Counted from the stretch's first letter, positions 35,252 to 50,200 are shown. The stretch: DNA of 64,000 nt from Streptomyces sp. SAJ15 (GCF_007595705.1 NZ_NISY01000004.1:186001-250000); one strand, 5' to 3'. Program-made: numbers and translations. The notes: generated from the letters alone by a model not told the origin.

Positions 35252-38200
35252 ATGGCTGTGGCGAACGAGGAGAAGTACCTCGACTACCTCAAGCGGGCGA
35301 CGACCGATCTGCGCGAGGCGCGTCGGCGACTGCGCGAGGTGGAGGAGCGGGAGCAGGAGCCCATCGCCATCGTGGCGATGAGCTGCCGCTACCCGGGCGG
35401 GGTCCGTACCCCCGAGGAGCTGTGGGAGCTGGTGGCCCGCGGTGGCGACGCGGTCTCCCCGTACCCCGTCAACCGCGGCTGGGGCGAGGACGTGCTCTTC
35501 GACCCGGACCCGGAGACCGGGCACGAGAGTTACGTCCGCGAGGGCGGGTTCCTGCACGACGCCGCCGACTTCGACCCGACGTTCTTCGGCATCTCGCCCC
35601 GCGAGGCGCTCGCCATGGACCCCCAGCAGCGGCTGCTGCTGGAGACCACCTGGGAGGCGTTCGAGCGGGCCGGCATCGACCCGACCACGCTCCGCGGCAG
35701 CAAGACCGGCGTCTTCGCCGGCCTGATGTACCACGACTACGCCTCCCGGCTGTACTCCGCGCCCGAGGACGTCGAGGGCTTCCTCGGCAACGGAAGCACC
35801 GGCTCCATCGCCTCCGGCCGGGTGTCCTACACCTTCGGCCTGGAGGGCCCGGCCGTCACCGTCGACACGGCGTGCTCGTCGTCGCTGGTGGCGCTGCACC
35901 TGGCGGCGCAGGCGCTGCGCACCGGCGAGTGCACGCTCGCCCTCGCGGGCGGCGTCACCGTCATGTCCACCCCCGGCACCTTCACCGAGTTCAGCCGCCA
36001 GCGCGGCCTGGCCATCGACGGCCGCTGCAAGTCCTTCGCGGCGGCCGCCGACGGCACCGGCTGGGGCGAGGGCGTCGGCATGCTGCTCCTGGAGCGGCTC
36101 TCCGACGCCCGCAGGAACGGGCACCCCGTGCTCGCCCTGGTCCGCGGCTCGGCCATCAACCAGGACGGCGCCAGCAGCGGCCTGACCGCCCCCAACGGCC
36201 CGTCCCAGCAGCGCGTCATCCGGCAGGCCCTGGCCAGCGCCCGGCTGTCCGCCGGGCAGATCGACGCCGTCGAGGCGCACGGCACCGGTACGACGCTGGG
36301 CGACCCGATCGAGGCCCAGGCGCTGCTCGCCACCTACGGCCGCAACCGCTCGGCCGACCAGCCGCTGTGGCTCGGCTCGGTCAAGTCCAACCTCGGCCAC
36401 ACCCAGGCCGCCGCGGGCGTCGCCGGCATCATCAAGATGGTCATGGCGATGCGCCACGGCGTGCTGCCCAAGACCCTGCACGTGGACGAGCCCACCCCCA
36501 ACGTCGACTGGACGGCCGGCGCCGTCGAGCTGCTCACCGAGACCCGCCCGTGGCCGGAGACCGGCCAGCCGCGCCGCGCCGCCGTCTCCTCCTTCGGCAT
36601 CAGCGGCACCAACGCCCACACGGTGCTGGAGCAGGCCCCCGAGCCGGAGCCCGCCGACACCCCGGAGGAGCCGGCCGCCGCCCCGGCCACCGCGCTGCCG
36701 CTGTGGACCCTGTCGGCCAAGAGCCGGGACGCGCTGCGCGACCAGGCCGCCAACCTCCTCACCCACCTGGCCGCCCACTCGGATCAGTCCCTCGTCGACC
36801 TCGGCCACTCCCTCGCCACCGGCCGCGCCGCCTTCGAGCACCGCGCCGCGGTCGTCGCGGACGACCGCGCCGGCCTCGTCCAGGCGCTGGAGGCGCTCAC
36901 CCGCGACGAGCCCGCGCCCGGCCTGGTCCACGGCAAGGTCGCCACCGGAAAGCGCGCCTTCCTCTTCACTGGCCAGGGCAGCCAGCGGGCCGGCATGGGC
37001 CGCGAACTGTACGCGGCGGTGCCGGCGTTCGCGGCGGCCCTGGACGCCGTCTGCGCCGAGCTCGACAAGCACCTGGGACGTCCGCTGAAGGACGTGCTCT
37101 TCGGCGACGACCCCGAGCCGCTCCACCAGACCGGCTACACCCAGCCCGCGCTCTTCGCCGTCGAGGTGGCCCTCTACCGCCTCGTCGAGGGCTGGGGCCT
37201 GAAGCCCGACTTCCTCTCCGGCCACTCCATCGGCGAGCTCGCGGCCGCCCATGTCTCCGGGGTCCTCTCGCTGGAGGACGCGGCCACGCTGGTCGCCGCC
37301 CGCGGCCGCCTGATGCAGGCCCTGCCGACCGGCGGCGCGATGATCGCCGTCCAGGCGACCGAGGACGAGGTCCTGCCGCTGCTCACCGACGGCGTGAGCA
37401 TCGCCGCCCTCAACGGCCCGCGGTCGGTCGTGATCGCGGGCGACGAGAGCGCGGCCGTCGAGATCGCCGATGGCTTCGAGCGACAGGGTCGTAAGACCAA
37501 GCGGCTCACCGTCTCGCACGCCTTCCACTCGCCGCACATGGACGGCATGCTCGCCGAGTTCCGGCGCGTCGCGGCCGGCCTGTCGTACGCGGCCCCGCAG
37601 ATCCCCATCGTCTCCAACCTGACCGGCGACCTGGTCACCGCCGAGGAGATCACCGACCCGGAGTTCTGGGTCCGGCACGTCCGCGAGGCCGTCCGCTTCC
37701 TCGACGGCGTCCGCGCCCTGGAGGCACGGAACGTCACCACCTTCATCGAGCTCGGCCCCGACGGCGTGCTCACCGCCATGGCGCAGGACTGCCTGTCCCG
37801 CGAGGACGCCACCCTCGTGGCGGCGCTGCGCGCCGGCCGCCCGGAGCCGCGCAGCCTGGCCGCCGCCCTGGCGGGCGCCCACGTCAACGGCGTCTCCCCG
37901 GACTGGCACGCGGTCTTCGCCGGCACCGGCGCCGCCCGCGTCGACCTTCCGCTCTACGCCTTCCAGCGCGAGACCTACTGGCTGGACACCGGCTACCTCA
38001 CCGGCGACATGGCCTCGGCCGGGCTCGGCGCGGCGGACCACCCGCTGCTCGGCGCGGCCGTCTCCCTCGCCGACACCGACGGCTTCCTCTACACCGGGCG
38101 CCTCGCCCTCGACACCCACCCGTGGCTGGCCGACCACGCCGTGGCGGGTTCGGTGCTGCTGCCGGGCACGGCCTTCGTTGAGCTGGCGATCCGCGCCGGC

Positions 38201-41200
38201 GACCAGGTCGGCTGCGACCTGCTGGAGGAGCTGACGCTGGAGGCGCCGCTGGTCCTCCCCGAGGACGGCGGGGTGCAGTTCCAGCTGTCCGTGGGCGCCC
38301 CGGACGACTCCGGCCGCCGCACACTCGCGGTCTACTCCCGTGACGAGGACGCGGCCGCCGACGAACCCTGGGTCCGCCACGCCTCCGGCCTGCTGGCCAC
38401 CGCGGTCGTGGCGCCCTCGCACGACCTCTCCGCCTGGCCCCCGGCGGGGGCGACCCCGCTGCCCCTCGACGGCCTCTACGAGGGCCTGGCCGAGGCCGGC
38501 CTCGCCTACGGACCCGTCTTCCAGGGCCTCACGTCGGCCTGGCGGCTGGGCGACGAGGTCTTCGCGGAGCTGGAGCTCCCGGAGCAGGCGGCGGCGGACG
38601 CGGGCCTGTTCGGGCTCCACCCGGCGCTGCTGGACTCCGCCCTGCACGCGGTCGCCCTCGGCGGCCTGATCGACGGCGCGGACGGCGCCCGGCTGCCGTT
38701 CGCCTGGTCCGGCGTCTCCCTGCACGCCGTGGGCGCCTCCGTGCTGCGCGTACGACTGGCCGCCACCGGCGCCGACGGCGTCTCCCTCGCCGTCGCCGAC
38801 GGCACCGGCCGCGCCGTTCTCTCGGTCGACTCGCTGGTGCTGCGCCCCGTGTCGGCCGAGCAGATCAGCGGCGCACGCGACGCACGCCACGACTCCCTCT
38901 TCCGGCTCGACTGGGCCGAGGTGTCCGCCACCGCCACCGCCGCCGCGGGCGGCCGCTGGGCGCTGCTGGGCCCCGACACCCTGAACCTGGCCGCGACCGC
39001 CGGCGAGCGCATCGACGCCCACGCCGATCTGACCGGGCTGACGGAGGCGATCGCCGCGGGCGCGCCCGCACCGGACGACGTCCTGGTCACGTTCGCGCCC
39101 GGCGCCGACACCGACCCCGCGACGGTGCACGCCGCCGCCCGGCGGGCCCTCGCCCTGGTCCAGGCATACCTGGCCGACGAGCGCCTCGCCGACTCCCGGC
39201 TGGTCGTGCTGACCTCCGGCGCGGTGGCCACCGGCCCGGTCGAGTCGGTGACCGACCTGACCCACTCCGCCGTCTGGGGCCTGGTGCGCTCCGCCGAGTC
39301 GGAGAACCCCGGCCGCTTCGTCCTGATCGACCTCGACGGCGACGACGCGCCGCGCGCCCTCCCGGCGGCGCTCGCCTCCGGCGAGCCGCAGCTCGCGGTG
39401 CGCGAGGGCACGCCGCGGGCGCCGCGCCTCGCCCGCGCGGCCGTCCCGTCGACCGACGCGGCCGCCGAACGCTACGACGCCGAGGGCACGGTGCTGGTCA
39501 CCGGCGCCAGCGGCACCCTGGGCGGGCTGTTCGCCCGGCACCTGGTCACCGAACACGGCGTGCGGCGTCTGCTGCTGGTGAGCCGTCGCGGCGGGGCCGC
39601 CCCGGGCGCGGAGGAGCTGGCCGCCGAACTGGGCGCGCTGGGCGCGTCGGTGACCTGGGCGGCCTGTGACGTGGCCGACCGCGAGGCGCTGGCCGGTGTG
39701 ATCGCGGCGATCCCGGCGGAGCACCCGCTGACCGCCGTCGTGCACACCGCCGGTGTGCTGGATGACGGGGTCATCGGCTCGCTGACCGCGGAGCGGCTGG
39801 AGCGGGTGCTGCGCCCGAAGGTGGACGCGGCCTGGAACCTGCACGAGCTGACCCGTGAGCTCGACCTGTCCGCGTTCGTGCTGTTCTCCTCCGCCGCCGG
39901 TGTCTTCGGCGGCGCCGGGCAGGCCAACTACGCGGCGGCCAACGCCTTCCTGGACGCGCTGGCCGCGCACCGCCGCGCGGCCGGGCTGCCGGCGAGCTCG
40001 CTCGCCTGGGGCCTGTGGGCCGCCGAAGCCGGTGGCATGGCCGGGGAGCTGGACGAGGCCGACGTCTCCCGGATGAACCGGGCCGGCGTCGCCGCCCTGT
40101 CCGCCACCGAGGGCCTGGGGCTCTTCGACGCCTCCGCCCGCTCCGACGAGGCACTGCTGGTGCCGGTGCGGCTGGACCTCGCGGCCGTCCGCGCCCAGGC
40201 CGCCTCCCCCGACGACGTCGCCCCGCTGCTGCGCGGCCTGGTGCGGGTGCGGGCCCGCCGTACGGCGCAGGGCGCGGCCTCCTCGGGCGCGCTGGCGCAG
40301 CGACTGGCCGGGCTGGGCGAGGCCGAGCGCTTCGACGTCCTGCTGGAGCTGGTCCGCACCCAGGTCGCCGCCGTGCTGGGCCACGGCTCCGGCGACGCCG
40401 TCGACCCCGAACGCGCCTTCCGCGACCTGGGCTTCGACTCGCTGACCGCCGTCGAGCTGCGCAACCGCATGAACGCCGTCACCGGCATGCGACTGCCCGC
40501 CACCCTGGTCTTCGACTACCCGACCTCCGAGGTGCTCGCCCGCCACCTGCGCGACGAGCTGACCGGCTCCGCCGCCCAGGCGGGCGCCGTGGCACGGACC
40601 GCCGCGGTCGACGACGAGCCCATCGCCATCGTCGCCATGAGCTGCCGCTACCCCGGCGGCGTGCGCACCCCCGAGGAGCTGTGGCAGCTCCTCGTCGCCG
40701 GCCAGGACGCCGTCTCGGAGTTCCCCACCGACCGCGGCTGGGACCTGGAGTCCCTCTACCACCCCGACCCGGAGCACCCCGGCACCAGCTACACCCGAGA
40801 GGGCGGCTTCCTGCACGACGCCGCCCAGTTCGACCCCACCTTCTTCGGCATCTCGCCGCGCGAGGCGCTCGCCACCGACCCGCAGCAGCGGCTGCTGCTG
40901 GAGACGTCCTGGGAGGCGTTCGAGCGGGCCGGCATCGACCCGGTGACGCTGCGCGGCAGCCGTACCGGCGTCTTCGCCGGCGTCATGTACCACGACTACG
41001 CCACGCTGGTGGAGCAGGCCCCGGACGGCGGCGGCGAAGGCGCCCTCGGCTCCGGGAGCACCGGCTCCATCGCCTCCGGCCGGGTGGCGTACACCTTCGG
41101 CCTGGAGGGCCCGGCCGTCACCATCGACACGGCCTGCTCCTCCTCGCTGGTCGCGCTGCACTGGGCCATCCAGGCGCTGCGCGCCGGTGAGTGCGAACTG

Positions 41201-44200
41201 GCCCTGGCCGGCGGTGTCACCGTGATGGCCACCCCCGGCACCTTCGTCGGCTTCAGCCGCCAGGGCGGTCTCTCCGCCGACGGTCGCTGCCGCGCCTTCT
41301 CCGCCGAGGCGGACGGCACGGGCTGGGCCGAGGGCGCGGGCATGCTGCTCGTGGAGCGGCTCTCCGACGCCCGGAAGAACGGCCACCCGGTCCTCGCCGT
41401 GGTGCGCGGCTCCGCCGTCAACCAGGACGGCGCGAGCAACGGTCTGACGGCGCCCAACGGCCCGTCGCAGCAGCGCGTCATCCGACAGGCCCTGGCCAGC
41501 GCCGGTCTGTCGGCCGCCGAGGTCGACGCGGTCGAGGCGCACGGCACCGGCACCACGCTGGGCGACCCGATCGAGGCGCAGGCGCTGCTGGCCACCTACG
41601 GTCAGGAGCGCGACGGGGACCGGCCGCTGTGGCTGGGCTCCATCAAGTCCAACATGGGCCACACCCAGGCCGCCGCCGGTGTCGCCGGCATCATCAAGAT
41701 GGTCATGGCGATGCGCCACGGCGTACTGCCGCAGACCCTCCACGCGGACCAGCCCTCCCCGCACGTCGACTGGTCGGCGGGCGCGGTCGAGCTGCTCACC
41801 GAGCCCCTGCCGTGGCCGGAGACCGGCCGCCCGCGCCGTGCCGGCGTCTCCTCCTTCGGCATCAGCGGCACCAACGCCCACACGATCATCGAGCAGGCCC
41901 CGGTGGACGAGCCCACCCCGGCCGCCTCCGACGAGACCCCGGCCGCCGACATCGGCGTGGTGTCCTGGACCCTCTCCGGCCGCAGCGCCGACGCCCTGCG
42001 CGCCCAGGCCGAGCGCCTCCTCGCCCACGTCGCCGGCCGCGCCGAGCTGAGCCCGCAGGACGTCGGGCACTCCCTCGCCACCGGCCGGACCGCCTTCGAC
42101 CACCGCGCGGTCGTCGTCGCCGAGGACCGCGCCGGACTGCTCTCCGGCCTCGAAGCCCTCGCCGAGGGGCGCAACGCGGCCGCCGGCCTGGTGACCGGCT
42201 CCGTGGCGAACGGCAAGGCGGCGTTCCTGTTCACCGGCCAGGGCAGCCAGCGGCTGGGCATGGGCCGTGAGCTGTACGCGGCCTACCCGGTGTTCGCGGC
42301 GGCCTTCGACGCGGTCTGCGCTGAGCTGGACCCGCACCTGGAGCGTCCGCTGAAGGACGTGGTGTTCGGCGACGACGTCGCGACCCTGGACCAGACCGGC
42401 TACACCCAGCCCGCCCTCTTCGCCATCGAGGTGGCGCTGTTCCGCCTGGTCGAAGCCTGGGGCGTGAAGGCCGACTTCCTCTCCGGTCACTCGATCGGCG
42501 AGCTGGCCGCCGCCCATGTCGCGGGCGTCCTCTCGCTGGTGGACGCGGCGAAGCTGGTGGCGGCGCGCGGCCGGCTGATGCAGGCGCTGCCGGTCGGTGG
42601 CGCGATGATCGCGGTGCAGGCGTCGGAGGACGAGGTCCTCCCGCTGCTCACCGAGGGTGTCAGCATCGCGGCCCTCAACGGCCCGCAGTCCGTGGTGATC
42701 GCGGGCGACGAGGACGCGGCGCTGAAGATCGCGAGCGGCTTCGAGCAGCAGGGGCGCAAGACCAAGCGCCTCACGGTCTCGCACGCCTTCCACTCGCCGC
42801 GTATGGACGCGATGTTGGAGGACTTCCGCGCGGTCGCCGAGACGCTGTCGTACGCGGCTCCGCGGATCCCGATCGTCTCGGGTCTGACCGGCGCGCTGGT
42901 CTCCGTAGAGGAGATCACCACCGCCGACTTCTGGGTCCGTCACGTCCGCGAGGCGGTCCGCTTCCTGGACGCCGTGCGCGCCCTGGAGGCGCAGAACGTC
43001 ACGACCTTCATCGAGCTCGGCCCCGACGGGGTGCTCACCGCCATGGGGCAGGAGTGTGCCCAGGGCGAGGACGTCGCCTTCGTCTCGGCGCTGCGCAAGG
43101 ACCGTGGCGAGGCCGGGGCGTTGGTGGCGGCCGTGGCACGGGCGCACGTCCGTGGTGTGAAGGTGGACTGGTCGGCGCTGTCCATCGGGACGGGGGCCTC
43201 GCGGGTCGACCTGCCCACCTACGCCTTCCAGCGTGAGCGCTACTGGCCTGAGCTCCCGGCGTCCCGCGTCAGCGGCACGGCGGGGCTCGGCCTGGCGACG
43301 GTCGAGCACCCGCTGATGGGTGCCGCGGTCCCGCTGGCCGGCGGCGAGGAACTGCTGCTGACCGGTCGGATCGGGCTGGACACCCACCCGTGGCTGGCCG
43401 ACCACGCGGTGGCGGGTTCGGTGCTGCTGCCGGGCACCGCCTTCGTGGAGCTGGCGATCCGTGCCGGCGACCAGGTCGGCTGTGATCTGCTGGAGGAGTT
43501 GACGCTGGAGGCGCCGTTGGTGCTTCCGGAGGACGGCGGGGTGCGGCTCCAGCTGTCCGTGGGCGCGCCGGACGCCTCCGGCCGTCGCTCGCTGGCCGTC
43601 TACTCCCGCCACGAGGACGCGGCCGCCGATGAGTCGTGGCTGCGCCACGCCTCGGGCCTGCTCGGCTCGGGCGCGGCGACGCCGTCGTACGACCTGTCGG
43701 CGTGGCCGCCGGCGGGCGCGTCCGACCTGTCGGTGGAGGGCCTCTACGAGGGCATGGCTGAGCTCGGTCTCGGTTACGGGCCGGTGTTCCAGGGGCTGAA
43801 GTCGGCCTGGCGGCTGGGTGGCGAGGTGTTCGCGGAGCTGGAGCTGCCGGAGGAGGCGCGCGCTGAGGCGGGTCTGTTCGGGCTGCACCCGGCGCTGTTG
43901 GACTCGGCGCTGCACGCGGTCGGCCTCGGTGGTCTGATCGAGGGTGAGGACGGCGCGCGGCTGCCGTTCGCCTGGTCCGGTGTCTCCCTGCACGCCGTGG
44001 GCGCCTCCGTGCTGCGCGTGCGGCTGGCGTCCACCGGAGCCGAGGGCGTCTCGCTCGCCGTCGCCGACGGGGCGGGTCGCGCCGTGCTGTCGGTGGACTC
44101 GCTGGTGCTGCGGCCCGTGTCGGTGGAGCAGATCAGTGGCGCGGCGCGCGGCGGTCGGCAGGACTCGCTCTTCCGAGTGGACTGGGTGACGGTTCCCGCG

Positions 44201-47200
44201 ACGGTCTCCTCCGCGCCCGTGCCGCCGAGCCGTTGGGCGGTCCTGGGCTCCGCCGAGCCGGCCCGCCGCGTGGTCGGCGACCAGGTCGCGGCGTACGCGG
44301 ACCTCGCTGAGCTGGCCGCGGCCGTGGAGTCCGGCGAGGTCCCCGAGTTCGTCTTCGTGGCGCCCTCCGCGGCCGCCGGCGAGGGGACCGCGGCCGCCAC
44401 CCACACCGCGACGGCCGAGACGCTCGCCCTGGTGCGGGAGTGGCTGGGCGCCGAGCGCTTCGCCGGCTCCCGGCTGGTGGTGCTGACCTCCGGCGCGGTG
44501 GCCGCCGACCCGGTCGAGCCGGTGACGGACCTGCCGGGTGCGGCGGTCTGGGGCCTGGTGCGCTCCGCCGAGTCGGAGAACCCCGGGCGTTTCGTCCTGG
44601 TCGACATCGACGGTCGGGACGACTCGATCCGCGTCCTGCCCACCGCGTTGACCTCCGGCGAAGCGCAGCTCGCCATCCGTACGGGCGCGGTGCGCGCGCC
44701 CCGGCTGGCCCGTGCCGACGTCACCGCCGACTCCGTGCGGGAGTTCGCGGCCGGTGGGACGGTGCTGGTGACGGGTGCGAGCGGCACGCTGGGTGGTCTG
44801 GTGGCCCGGCATCTGGTGGCCGAGCACGGTGTCCGGCATCTGCTGCTGGTGAGCCGTCGGGGCGGGGACGCCCCCGGCGCCGGTGAGCTGGCGGACGAGC
44901 TGGGCTCGCTGGGCGCGTCGGTGACCTGGGCGGCCTGTGATGTGGCCGACCGCGAGGCGCTGGCCGGTGTGCTGGCGGCGATCCCGGCCGCCCATCCGCT
45001 GACCGGTGTGCTGCACACCGCGGGTGTGCTGGACGACGGCACGATCGGCTCGTTGACGCCGGAGCGCCTGGAGTTCGTGCTGCGTCCGAAGGTGGACGCG
45101 GCCTGGAACCTGCATGAGCTGACGCGGGACCTCGACCTCTCCGCGTTCGTCCTGTTCTCCTCGGCCGCCGGTGTGTTCGGCAACGCGGGGCAGGGCAACT
45201 ACGCCGCCGCGAACGCCTTCCTGGACGCGCTGGCCCAGCACCGCAAGGCGGCTGGCCTGGCGGGCAGTTCGCTGGCGTGGGGTCTGTGGGCGGACGAGGG
45301 CGGTATGGCCGGTGAGCTGGCCGAGGCCGATGTGTCCCGGATGAGTCGGGGCGGCGTGGACGCGCTGACCGCCGCCGAGGGCCTGGAACTCCTCGACGCC
45401 GCCGGCCGCAGCGCTGAGCCGCTGCTGGTCCCGATCCGACTGGACCTGGCCGCCCTGCGCGCCCAGGCCGCCGACGGAGCACTGCCCGCACTCCTCAGCG
45501 GGCTCGTCCGGGTGCCCGCGCGCCGCGCCGCCGAGGGCGCCACGGCGTCCGGCGCCCTGGCACGCCGACTGGCCGGGCTGGACGAGGCCGAGCAGCACGG
45601 TGTGTTGCTGGAGCTGGTGCGTACGCAGGTCGCCGCCGTGCTCGGATACGCGGGCGCGGAGACGGTCGAGGCCGAACGCTCCTTCCGTGAGCTGGGCTTC
45701 GACTCGCTGACGGCGGTGGAGCTGCGGAACCTGCTGGGTGCGGCGACGGAGCTGCGGCTGCCGGCGACGCTGGTCTTCGACTACCCGACGCCGACGGTGC
45801 TGGCGGACTTCCTGCGCGCCGAGCTGGTGGGCGCGGTGGCGGACGCGGCCGGTCCGGTGGTCGTGGCCGCCGTGGACGACGAGCCGATCGCGATCGTGGG
45901 TCTGGGCTGTCGTTACCCCGGTGGTGTGGAGACGCCGGAGGACCTGTGGCGGCTGGTCATGGAGGGCCGGGACGCCATCTCGGAGTTCCCGACCGACCGC
46001 GGCTGGGACCTCGACGCGCTGTACCACGAGGACCCCGACCACCCCGGCACCTCGTACACCCGCGAGGGCGGCTTCGTGGACGAGGCGGGCTACTTCGACC
46101 CGGCGTTCTTCGGGATCTCGCCCCGTGAGGCGCTGGCGATGGACCCGCAGCAGCGGCTGCTGCTGGAGACGTCCTGGGAGGCGTTCGAGCGGGCGGGCAT
46201 CGACCCGGGCGCGCTGCGCGGGAGCCGTACCGGCGTCTTCGCCGGCGTCATGTACCACGACTACGCCTCGCTGCTGGAGCGCGTGCCCGAGGGCGTCGAG
46301 GGCTTCCTCGGCACGGGCAACGCGGCGAGTGTGATCTCGGGTCGCCTGGCGTACACCTTCGGTCTGGAAGGCCCGGCGGTGACCGTCGACACGGCCTGCT
46401 CCTCCTCGCTGGTCGCCCTGCACCTCGCCGTCCAGGCGCTGCGCAACGGCGAATGCGAACTCGCCCTGGCGGGCGGTGTCACCGTGATGGCCACCCCCGC
46501 CGCCTTCGTGGAGTTCAGCCGGCAGCGCGGCCTGGCGGCCGACGGTCGCTGCAAGGCGTTCTCCGCCGAGGCGGACGGCACGGGCTGGGCCGAGGGCGCG
46601 GGCATGCTGCTCGTCGAGCGGCTGTCGGACGCGCGGAAGAACGGCCACGAGGTGCTGGCGATCGTCCGCGGCAGCGCGATCAACCAGGACGGCGCGAGCA
46701 ACGGTCTGACGGCGCCCAACGGTCCGTCGCAGCAGCGCGTCATCCGCCAGGCCCTCGCCAACGCCGGTCTGTCGGCCACTGAGGTGGACGCGGTCGAGGC
46801 GCACGGCACGGGTACGACGCTCGGTGACCCGATCGAGGCGCAGGCGCTGCTGGCCACGTACGGTCAGGAGCGGGACGGTGGTCGGCCACTGTGGCTGGGC
46901 TCCATCAAGTCCAACATGGGCCACACACAGGCCGCCGCCGGTGTTGCCGGCATCATCAAGATGGTCATGGCGATGCGCCACGGCGTACTGCCGAAGACGC
47001 TGCACGTGGACGAGCCGTCGCCGCACATCGACTGGTCGGCGGGTGAGGTCTCGCTGCTGGCCGACGCGGTGGCCTGGCCGGAGACCGGGCGCCCGCGGCG
47101 CGCCGCGGTGTCCTCCTTCGGTTTCAGCGGCACCAACGCGCACACGATCATCGAGCAGGCCCCGGCGGACGAGTCCACTCCGGTCGAGCGCGAAGCCGCC

Positions 47201-50200
47201 CCGGGCGCCGACGCGGGCGTACTGCCCTGGACCCTCTCGGCGAAGACGGCCGACGCGCTGCGCGCCCAGGCCGACCGGCTCCGCGGCCACCTCGCCGACC
47301 GTGCGGACGTCATCCCCGTCGACCTCGGCTACTCGCTGGCCACCACCCGCGCCGCCCTCGACCACCGCGCCGTCCTGGTGGCCCAGGAGCGTGCCGGGTT
47401 CCTGACCGCCCTGGACGCCCTCGCCGAGGGGCGCAACGCGGCCGCCGGCCTGGTGACCGGCTCCGTGGCGAACGGCAAGGCGGCGTTCCTGTTCACGGGT
47501 CAGGGCAGCCAGCGGCTGGGCATGGGGCGTGAGCTCTACGCGGCCTACCCGGTGTTCGCGGAGGCGTTCGACGCGGTGTGCACCGCGCTGGACGAGCACC
47601 TGGAGCGTCCGCTGAAGGACGTGGTGTTCGGCGCCGACGCCGAGCTGCTGGACCAGACCGGCTTCACCCAGCCCGCGCTGTTCGCGGTCGAGGTGGCGCT
47701 GTTCCGTCTGGTCGAGGCGTGGGGTGTGAAGGCCGACTTCCTGTCCGGTCACTCGATCGGCGAGCTGGCCGCCGCGCATGTCGGGGGTGTTCTCGCGCTG
47801 GCTGACGCGGCGAAGCTGGTGGCCGCGCGCGGCCGGCTGATGCAGGCGCTGCCGGTCGGTGGCGCGATGATCGCGGTGCAGGCGACGGAGGACGAGGTCC
47901 TTCCGCTGCTCACCGACGGTGTCAGCATCGCGGCCCTCAACGGCCCGCGGTCCGTGGTGATCGCGGGCGACGAGGACGCGGCTGTCACGATCGCCGGGAC
48001 CTTCGAGACGCAGGGTCGTAAGACCAAGCGCCTCACGGTCTCGCACGCCTTCCACTCGCCGCGCATGGACGCGATGTTGGAGGACTTCCGCGCGGTCGCC
48101 GAGACCCTCTCGTACGAGGCTCCGCGTATCCCGATCGTCTCGGGTCTGACCGGCGCGCTGGTCACCGCCGAGGAGATCACCAGCCCGGACTTCTGGGTCC
48201 GCCACGTCCGCGAGGCGGTCCGCTTCCTGGACGCCGTGCGCGCCCTGGAGGCGCAGGGCGTCACCACCTTCGTCGAGCTCGGCCCCGACGGGGTGCTCTC
48301 CGCGATGGCGCAGGAGTGCGTCACCGGCGAGGGCGCGGCCTTCGCGGCGGTGCTGAGGGCCGGACGGCCCGAGGCGGAGTCGCTGGTCGCGGCCGTGGCA
48401 CGGGCGCACGTCCGTGGTGTGAAGGTGGACTGGGCGGCGTACTACGCGGGCACCGGTGCCGCGCGGGTCGCCCTGCCCACGTACGCCTTCCAGCGGAAGC
48501 GCTACTGGCCGGAGGTCTCGCCCGCCGGCCTTGCCGGCACGGCCGGCCTGGGCCTCGGCACGGTCGACCACCCGCTGGTGGGCGCCGTGGTGCCGCTCGC
48601 CGGCGTCGAGGGGCTGGTGCTGACCGGTCGGATCGGGCTGGACACCCACCCGTGGCTGGCCGACCACGCCGTCATGGGCTCGGTGCTGCTGCCGGGCACC
48701 GCCTTCGTGGAGCTGGCGATCCGCGCCGGCGACCACATCGGCTGTGAACTGCTGGAGGAGTTGATGCTGGAGGCGCCGTTGGTGCTTCCGGAGGACGGCG
48801 GGGTGCGGCTCCAACTGTCCGTGGGCGCGCCGGACGCCTCCGGCCGTCGCTCGCTGGCCGTCTACTCCCGCCACGAGGACGCGGCCGCCGATGAGCCGTG
48901 GCTGCGGCACGCCTCCGGCCTGCTGGCGGAGGGCACCACGCCGGCCGCCTTCGACCTGTCCGCCTGGCCCCCGGCCGGGGCCACGCCGCTGTCCGTCGAC
49001 GGCCTCTACGAGGGTCTGGCCGGGGTCGGTCTCGGCTACGGGCCGGTGTTCCAGGGGCTGAAGTCGGCCTGGCGGCTGGGTGGCGAGGTGTTCGCGGAGC
49101 TGGAGCTGCCGAAGGAGGCGCGCGCTGATGCGGGTCTGTTCGGGCTGCACCCGGCGCTGTTGGACTCGGCGTTGCACGCGGTCGGCCTCGGTGGTCTGAT
49201 CGAGGGTGAGGACGGCGCCCGGCTGCCGTTCGCCTGGTCCGGTGTCTCGCTGCACGCCGTGGGCGCCTCCGTGCTGCGGGTGCGGCTGGCGTCCTCCGGG
49301 GCCGAGGGCGTCTCGCTCGCCGTCGCCGACGGGGCGGGGCGACCGGCCCTGACGGTCGACTCGCTGGTTCTGCGCCCCGTCTCCGCCGACCAGATCGACG
49401 GCGCGGCGCGCGGCGGACGCCAGGACTCGCTCTTCCGCCTGGAGTGGACCGAGCCTGTCGCCGCCACCGCGCCGGACACCGCGCTCGGCGACCGCTGGGC
49501 GGTGCTCGGCACCGACGCCTTCGGGCTGGCCGCCGCCGACTCGGCGATCCCGGTCCACCCGGAGCTGAGCGCGCTGGCCGAGGCGGTGGAGGCCGGCACC
49601 GCGGCCCCGCGCGAGGTGTTCTTCGCTTGCGCCGCCGCCGATGACGCCGCCGACGGCGGCCCCGCCGCCGTGCACCGGGCCGCCGCCGAGGCGCTCGCCC
49701 TGGTGCAGGCGTGGCTGGCCGACGAGCGCTTCGCCGACACCCGGCTGGTCCTGCTGACGTCGGGGGCCGTGGCCACCGGCGCCGACGAGCCGGTGACGGA
49801 TCTCGCGGGTGCGGCGGTGTGGGGCCTGGTGCGCTCCGCTCAGTCCGAGAACCCGGGGCGGTTCGTCCTGGTCGACCTCGACGGCACGGGCGGCTCGCTG
49901 CGCGCCCTCCCGGCGGCCTTGGCCTCCGACGAGCCGCAGCTCGCCCTCCGCGACGGCGCCTGGCGCGCCCCCCGCCTGACCCGGGCGCTCCACGCCACCG
50001 CCGAGTCGGCGGACTCCGTGCGGGAGTTCGCGGCCGGTGGGACGGTGCTGGTGACGGGTGCGAGCGGCACGCTGGGTGGTCTGGTGGCCCGGCATCTGGT
50101 GGCCGAGCACGGTGTCCGGCATCTGCTGCTGGTGAGCCGTCGGGGCGGGGACGCCCCCGGTGCGGTCGAACTGACCGGCCGGCTCGCTGAGTTCGGCGCG

